The translations under genes and the position numbers were made by a program. Source: Bacteroidota bacterium (lineage in GTDB: Bacteria; Bacteroidota; Bacteroidia; Flavobacteriales; Weeksellaceae). From it: a stretch of DNA of 64,000 nt. A model generated the notes under the pieces. That model did not search any database and had not been told where the DNA came from. It worked only from the letters and a program-made list of their open reading frames with translations. The DNA is taken from the NCBI GenBank assembly GCA_023386965.1, contig JAEWIR010000046.1:186001-250000 (forward strand), given 5' to 3'. Positions within the stretch are counted from its first letter, which is position 1, and each line of letters starts with the position of its first letter. This document shows, one piece after another, positions 61,391-64,000 of the stretch.

Positions 61391-61420
61391 CCTTTTCAAT
61401 TTATGTTGAAAAGGTTTTTT
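61391..61420 (+). terminator. terminator after the barrel gene
   Basis: A perfect 9-bp stem (CCTTTTCAA with TTGAAAAGG) with a 6-nt loop is followed by six T. Confidence 0.85.
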
Positions 61421-61438
61421 ATTTCTTTAAAACATTTT

Positions 61439-61446
61439 TATCTTTG
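61439..61446 (+). promoter_or_regulatory. -7 promoter box for glk
   Basis: TATCTTTG matches TAnnTTTG, 16 bases before the ATG at 61463. Confidence 0.6.
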
Positions 61447-61462
61447 ATCAAATCGCAAACTT

Positions 61463-62515
61463 ATGGTCGTAAGCGCAAATTTTCCTTTATACCTGCCGGG
61501 TATTAAGAGCAGCAATAATCAGGGAATCAGTATCCTCTCCGCCGATGTGCGCGAAAAGGAAACCGTGGTTGCCCTGTACCGTACCGAGGGTGAGAAAGCT
61601 GTTTTGACGGCCGAAAGGTCCTACGCAACAGTAGAATTTAATTCATTTTCAGAAATTGTCAATCTCTTTTTGCAGGAAAATGAGCTTTCAGATATTAAAC
61701 GGCTGGCCGTCGGAGTTCCGGGACCTGTAATTAATAATCAGGGTATATCGGCCAGACTTCCGTGGATTCTTGATCACGACGAAATCCGGGAAAGAACAGG
61801 AATACCGGAGGTTTTCCTCATCAATGACCTGGAGGCTACCGCATATGGGTTGGCTGATCTTTCACCGTCCTGCCTCATGAAAATATTCAAATCTGACGTG
61901 CTCACCACTGGAAATGTGGCTATCCTGGCGCCGGGAAGTGGTCTTGGTGAAGCGGGTCTCTTTTTTGACGGTGAATGTTTAAGGCCGTTCGCAACAGAGG
62001 GTGGTCATTCAGAATTTTCGCCAAGAACCAATGTTGAGGTTGAATTCTATCAGTTCCTGAACAAGATTTATGGGATCGTTAGCTGGGAGAATGTCCTCAG
62101 CAAAAATGGACTCTTTAATATCTACCGCTTCTTAAGGGACGAAAAAAGACATCCGCAATCTGAAAAACTACTGGAGCGACTGCGAAGTGACAGGGATTTT
62201 GCAACGGTACTTTATGAATCGGCTGTGGAAGATAATGAGCAGATTTCAAGGATTGCACTTAATACCTACCTGGAATTCCTGGCCCGTGAGGCCAACAGTC
62301 TCGTTCTTAAACTTAAAGCTACCGGTGGCCTGCTGATAGGTGGCGAACTTCCGTTGCTGTTTAAGGATTATATTGATAAAGACCGTCTTTATCAAAAATT
62401 TATGATCAGCGATAAAATGGAGCGGGTGCTGAAAGACATCCCGATCTACATGATCCTAAGCGAAAAAATGGTTCTTACCGGGGGCGCCTATTATGCCGCT
62501 TTTTCTAAAGAATAA
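61463..62515 (+). CDS. glk: glucokinase (Glk family)
   Basis: The 350-aa ASKHA kinase shows GVPGPVINN, LINDLEATAYGL with the catalytic Asp, LAPGSGLGEAGLFFDG and FATEGGHSEFSPR, and TGGLLIGGELPLLFK near the end. It phosphorylates glucose to glucose 6-phosphate in the cytosol. The motifs fit the Glk family (PF02685) rather than ROK kinases, which would carry zinc-binding cysteines. It has its own promoter and terminator. Confidence 0.92.
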   Translation: MVVSANFPLYLPGIKSSNNQGISILSADVREKETVVALYRTEGEKAVLTAERSYATVEFNSFSEIVNLFLQENELSDIKRLAVGVPGPVINNQGISARLPWILDHDEIRERTGIPEVFLINDLEATAYGLADLSPSCLMKIFKSDVLTTGNVAILAPGSGLGEAGLFFDGECLRPFATEGGHSEFSPRTNVEVEFYQFLNKIYGIVSWENVLSKNGLFNIYRFLRDEKRHPQSEKLLERLRSDRDFATVLYESAVEDNEQISRIALNTYLEFLAREANSLVLKLKATGGLLIGGELPLLFKDYIDKDRLYQKFMISDKMERVLKDIPIYMILSEKMVLTGGAYYAAFSKE

Positions 62516-62542
62516 CATAATTGTTATTTAACATAATGAAAG

Positions 62543-62572
62543 AACTTCAATCAAAAGGTTGAAGTTTTTTTT
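62543..62572 (+). terminator. terminator of glk
   Basis: The stem AACTTCAA/TTGAAGTT with an 8-nt loop is followed by a T run. Confidence 0.85.
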
Positions 62573-62635
62573 AATTGCAGAAGGTTATCTGCCGTGGCAA
62601 TTTTTAAAAAACTCATAATTATAGAGCAGAATTGT

Positions 62636-62643
62636 TATATTTG
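62636..62643 (+). promoter_or_regulatory. -7 promoter box
   Basis: TATATTTG matches TAnnTTTG and gives a leader of about 20 nt before the ATG at 62665. The ORF start at 62632 lies in the promoter. Confidence 0.6.
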
Positions 62644-62664
62644 TTTATTGATAAAAAAGAAAGA

Positions 62665-63258
62665 ATGAGAAAATTATTTTTACTGACGTTACTGTTATTC
62701 AGCGTTCTTGTACTGGCACAGAAAAAAAAATCCAAAGGAGTACAGATTTCCAAAGTTCAGACCTCCGATATCCGTTGGTGGGGCTATAAGGTAGTAAAAT
62801 CAGAGGCTACCACGCATTCGGGTTTTGTAAAGCTGAAAAGCGGAAAATTTATCTTTGAAGATAAATTACTTACCGGTGGTGAGTTTGTTCTAGACATGAG
62901 AAGTCTTGCAAATACAGACTTGACCGGTGAAGATCAGGAAAAACTTACCAATCACCTGAAAAGTTCGGATTTCTTTGATGTAAAAAAGCACCCAACCGCT
63001 AAATTCATCATTACAAAGATTCTTCCTTCCAAAAATACGGAGTATAACTATTTGGTATATGGTAATCTGACGCTGAAAGGAACACGCAAAACCATTTCTT
63101 TCCCTGCAAAAATCCGTACCAATGACCGTTTTGTAGAGTTTGAGTCGGCTAAGTTTTCGCTGAACCGCCAGGACTACAAAGCTTTTTATAAATCTTCAAT
63201 CCGCGATTACCTTATCAAGGACCAGATTGATGTTCAGATTAAGCTGACGGCCAATTAA
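62665..63258 (+). CDS. YceI family periplasmic protein
   Basis: The 197-aa protein has a signal peptide ending VLAQ (about residue 19) and the YceI core RWWGYKVVKSEATTHSGFVK, SSDFFDVKKHPTAKFII and GNLTLKGTRKTISFPA. It likely binds a lipid or isoprenoid in the periplasm. It is the third YceI-type protein in the window and is longer than the two near the porin. It is followed by a terminator. Confidence 0.92.
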   Translation: MRKLFLLTLLLFSVLVLAQKKKSKGVQISKVQTSDIRWWGYKVVKSEATTHSGFVKLKSGKFIFEDKLLTGGEFVLDMRSLANTDLTGEDQEKLTNHLKSSDFFDVKKHPTAKFIITKILPSKNTEYNYLVYGNLTLKGTRKTISFPAKIRTNDRFVEFESAKFSLNRQDYKAFYKSSIRDYLIKDQIDVQIKLTAN

Positions 63259-63280
63259 GAAGACATAAATCTAAGATACC

Positions 63281-63306
63281 GGAGCAGAATTTTCTGCTCC
63301 TTTTTT
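63281..63306 (+). terminator. terminator after yceI
   Basis: A perfect 8-bp stem (GGAGCAGA with TCTGCTCC) is followed by six T. Confidence 0.88.
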
Positions 63307-63314
63307 ATTCAGGG

Positions 63315-64000
63315 ATGAAACGTAACAAACTATATATTGTAAGCGGCCTGGGCGCAGATTTTAAAGTGCTGCAGCACCTTCAGTTTCCGGAGCATCTGGA
63401 AATTGTTTTTCTGGATTGGCTGATTCCGGAAAAGGATGAGACATTTGAAAATTATGTACAGAGGATGGCTGCCAGGGTAGACGGGTCGGAGCCGTTCTAC
63501 CTGCTGGGTTACAGTTTCGGGGGAATACTTGTTCAGGAGATAGACAGGCTAAAACCTGCAAAGCGCGTGGTTATCCTGGGAAGCATTAAATCGTCTGAGG
63601 AAAAATCCGGACTGATCCGCTTTGGAAAAGTGAGCCGTATACCGCAATATTTACCCAGGCATTTTTACAATGGAGGCACCATAAAACTGTATTCTTATTT
63701 CCGGAAACTGTTCGACAGAAAGAATCCGCGTATTCTGCAGTATTTTACGGTAAGAGATGCATATTATCTGAAATGGTGTGTGGCAAAAATTGTGGAATGG
63801 CAGGCATCCGAGAATCCTGATGTTGTGCAGATTTTGGGAGACAAAGACATCGTTTTCCCGTTGAAAAATTCAAAACCGGATTATGTGATACGCGGGGGGA
63901 CGCATTTGTTTCCCGCCACCAGACATAAAGAAGTTTCGCAGTTACTTGCTAAGATTTTTGCAGAAAAAAGCTCATTTTCGGTGGAAAATGAGCAAAAACA
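63315..64000 (+). CDS. alpha/beta hydrolase (partial, runs off the right edge)
   Basis: The frame starts MKRNKLYIVSGLGADFKVL at 63315 and is still open at the window end (228 codons). The nucleophile elbow GYSFGGILVQ (Ser near residue 60) follows PFYLL, and a late GDKDIVFP and GGTHLFPAT carry the likely Asp and His, completing the catalytic triad. The substrate is unknown. A hairpin for a convergent gene lies inside its last codons, so the stop is probably just beyond the window. Confidence 0.8.
   Translation, partial: MKRNKLYIVSGLGADFKVLQHLQFPEHLEIVFLDWLIPEKDETFENYVQRMAARVDGSEPFYLLGYSFGGILVQEIDRLKPAKRVVILGSIKSSEEKSGLIRFGKVSRIPQYLPRHFYNGGTIKLYSYFRKLFDRKNPRILQYFTVRDAYYLKWCVAKIVEWQASENPDVVQILGDKDIVFPLKNSKPDYVIRGGTHLFPATRHKEVSQLLAKIFAEKSSFSVENEQK
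63964..63993 (-). terminator. terminator for a convergent gene beyond the window
   Basis: A perfect 10-bp stem (GCTCATTTTC with GAAAATGAGC) with a 4-nt loop is followed on the minus strand by six T. No T run follows on the + strand, so it belongs to a minus-strand gene whose coding part lies to the right. Confidence 0.75.

Overview
The window is a chromosomal segment from a member of the Bacteroidota, most likely a flavobacterium of the Chryseobacterium/Kaistella (Weeksellaceae) type. The evidence is the many promoters with the Bacteroidota -7 box TAnnTTTG, a gldD gliding lipoprotein gene, YceI and outer-membrane-barrel proteins, a very small Lys/Arg-rich COX24-like ORF beside HU and RNase G, and overall protein similarity. 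The species cannot be fixed from the sequence alone.

Positions 1-20536 hold a Wzx/Wzy-type surface polysaccharide locus, almost all on the + strand. In order it carries a sugar aminotransferase and a PglF-type 4,6-dehydratase, a Gfo/Idh/MocA oxidoreductase, Wza and Wzc export/chain-length proteins, and a dTDP-3-amino-sugar set (two tandem FdtA-type cupins, an acetyltransferase and an aminotransferase). These are followed by a Wzx flippase, glycosyltransferases, a Wzy-like polymerase, a secreted beta-helix protein, an epimerase plus WecA-like initiating transferase, and RfbC. Most neighbours overlap by 1-26 bp. The middle (about 10.7-18 kb) is more AT-rich than the flanks, as is common for polymerase/transferase blocks. 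rfbA, rfbB and rfbD are not in the window.

Positions 20542-35408 are mostly housekeeping: rimO, an RlpA-like protein, a three-gene lipoprotein/acyltransferase run, a CoA-type Nudix hydrolase, RNase G, a 30-aa basic protein, HU, mutY, gldD, a PfkB kinase, a two-domain PpiC isomerase, a FabK/nitronate monooxygenase-like enzyme, a rhodanese and queG. From 35.8 to 49.3 kb come a DUF2459 protein, a porin flanked by two YceI proteins, tRNA-Leu(CAA), a PhnP-like hydrolase, a CinA-type amidase, a redox cluster (FAD-Rieske fusion, aldo/keto reductase, SDR), and MgtE. rpsO and pnp follow, separated by a DUF4260 gene on the opposite strand.

Positions 52.7-57.2 kb look like a small accessory zone: palindromic REP-like units, a REP-associated (Y1/HUH) transposase, an AT-rich membrane/coiled-coil protein, a gene remnant, and rtcB divergent from a WYL regulator with an inverted repeat between them. 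The right end holds a 40-aa protein, a lysozyme-like protein without a signal peptide, fhs, an outer-membrane barrel, glucokinase, a third YceI protein and a partial alpha/beta hydrolase.

The most unusual non-coding signal is a polarised, modular intergenic repeat. It is assembled from short degenerate words in a fixed order and occurs at five places (about 3.84, 21.9, 25.6-26.5, 35.4-35.8 and 57.2-57.5 kb). One place is in inverted orientation and one is a tandem array with four copies of the core. Other signals to follow are a 51-bp interrupted dyad upstream of the rlpA-like gene, a set of probably leaderless genes, and the rtcB/WYL operator candidate.
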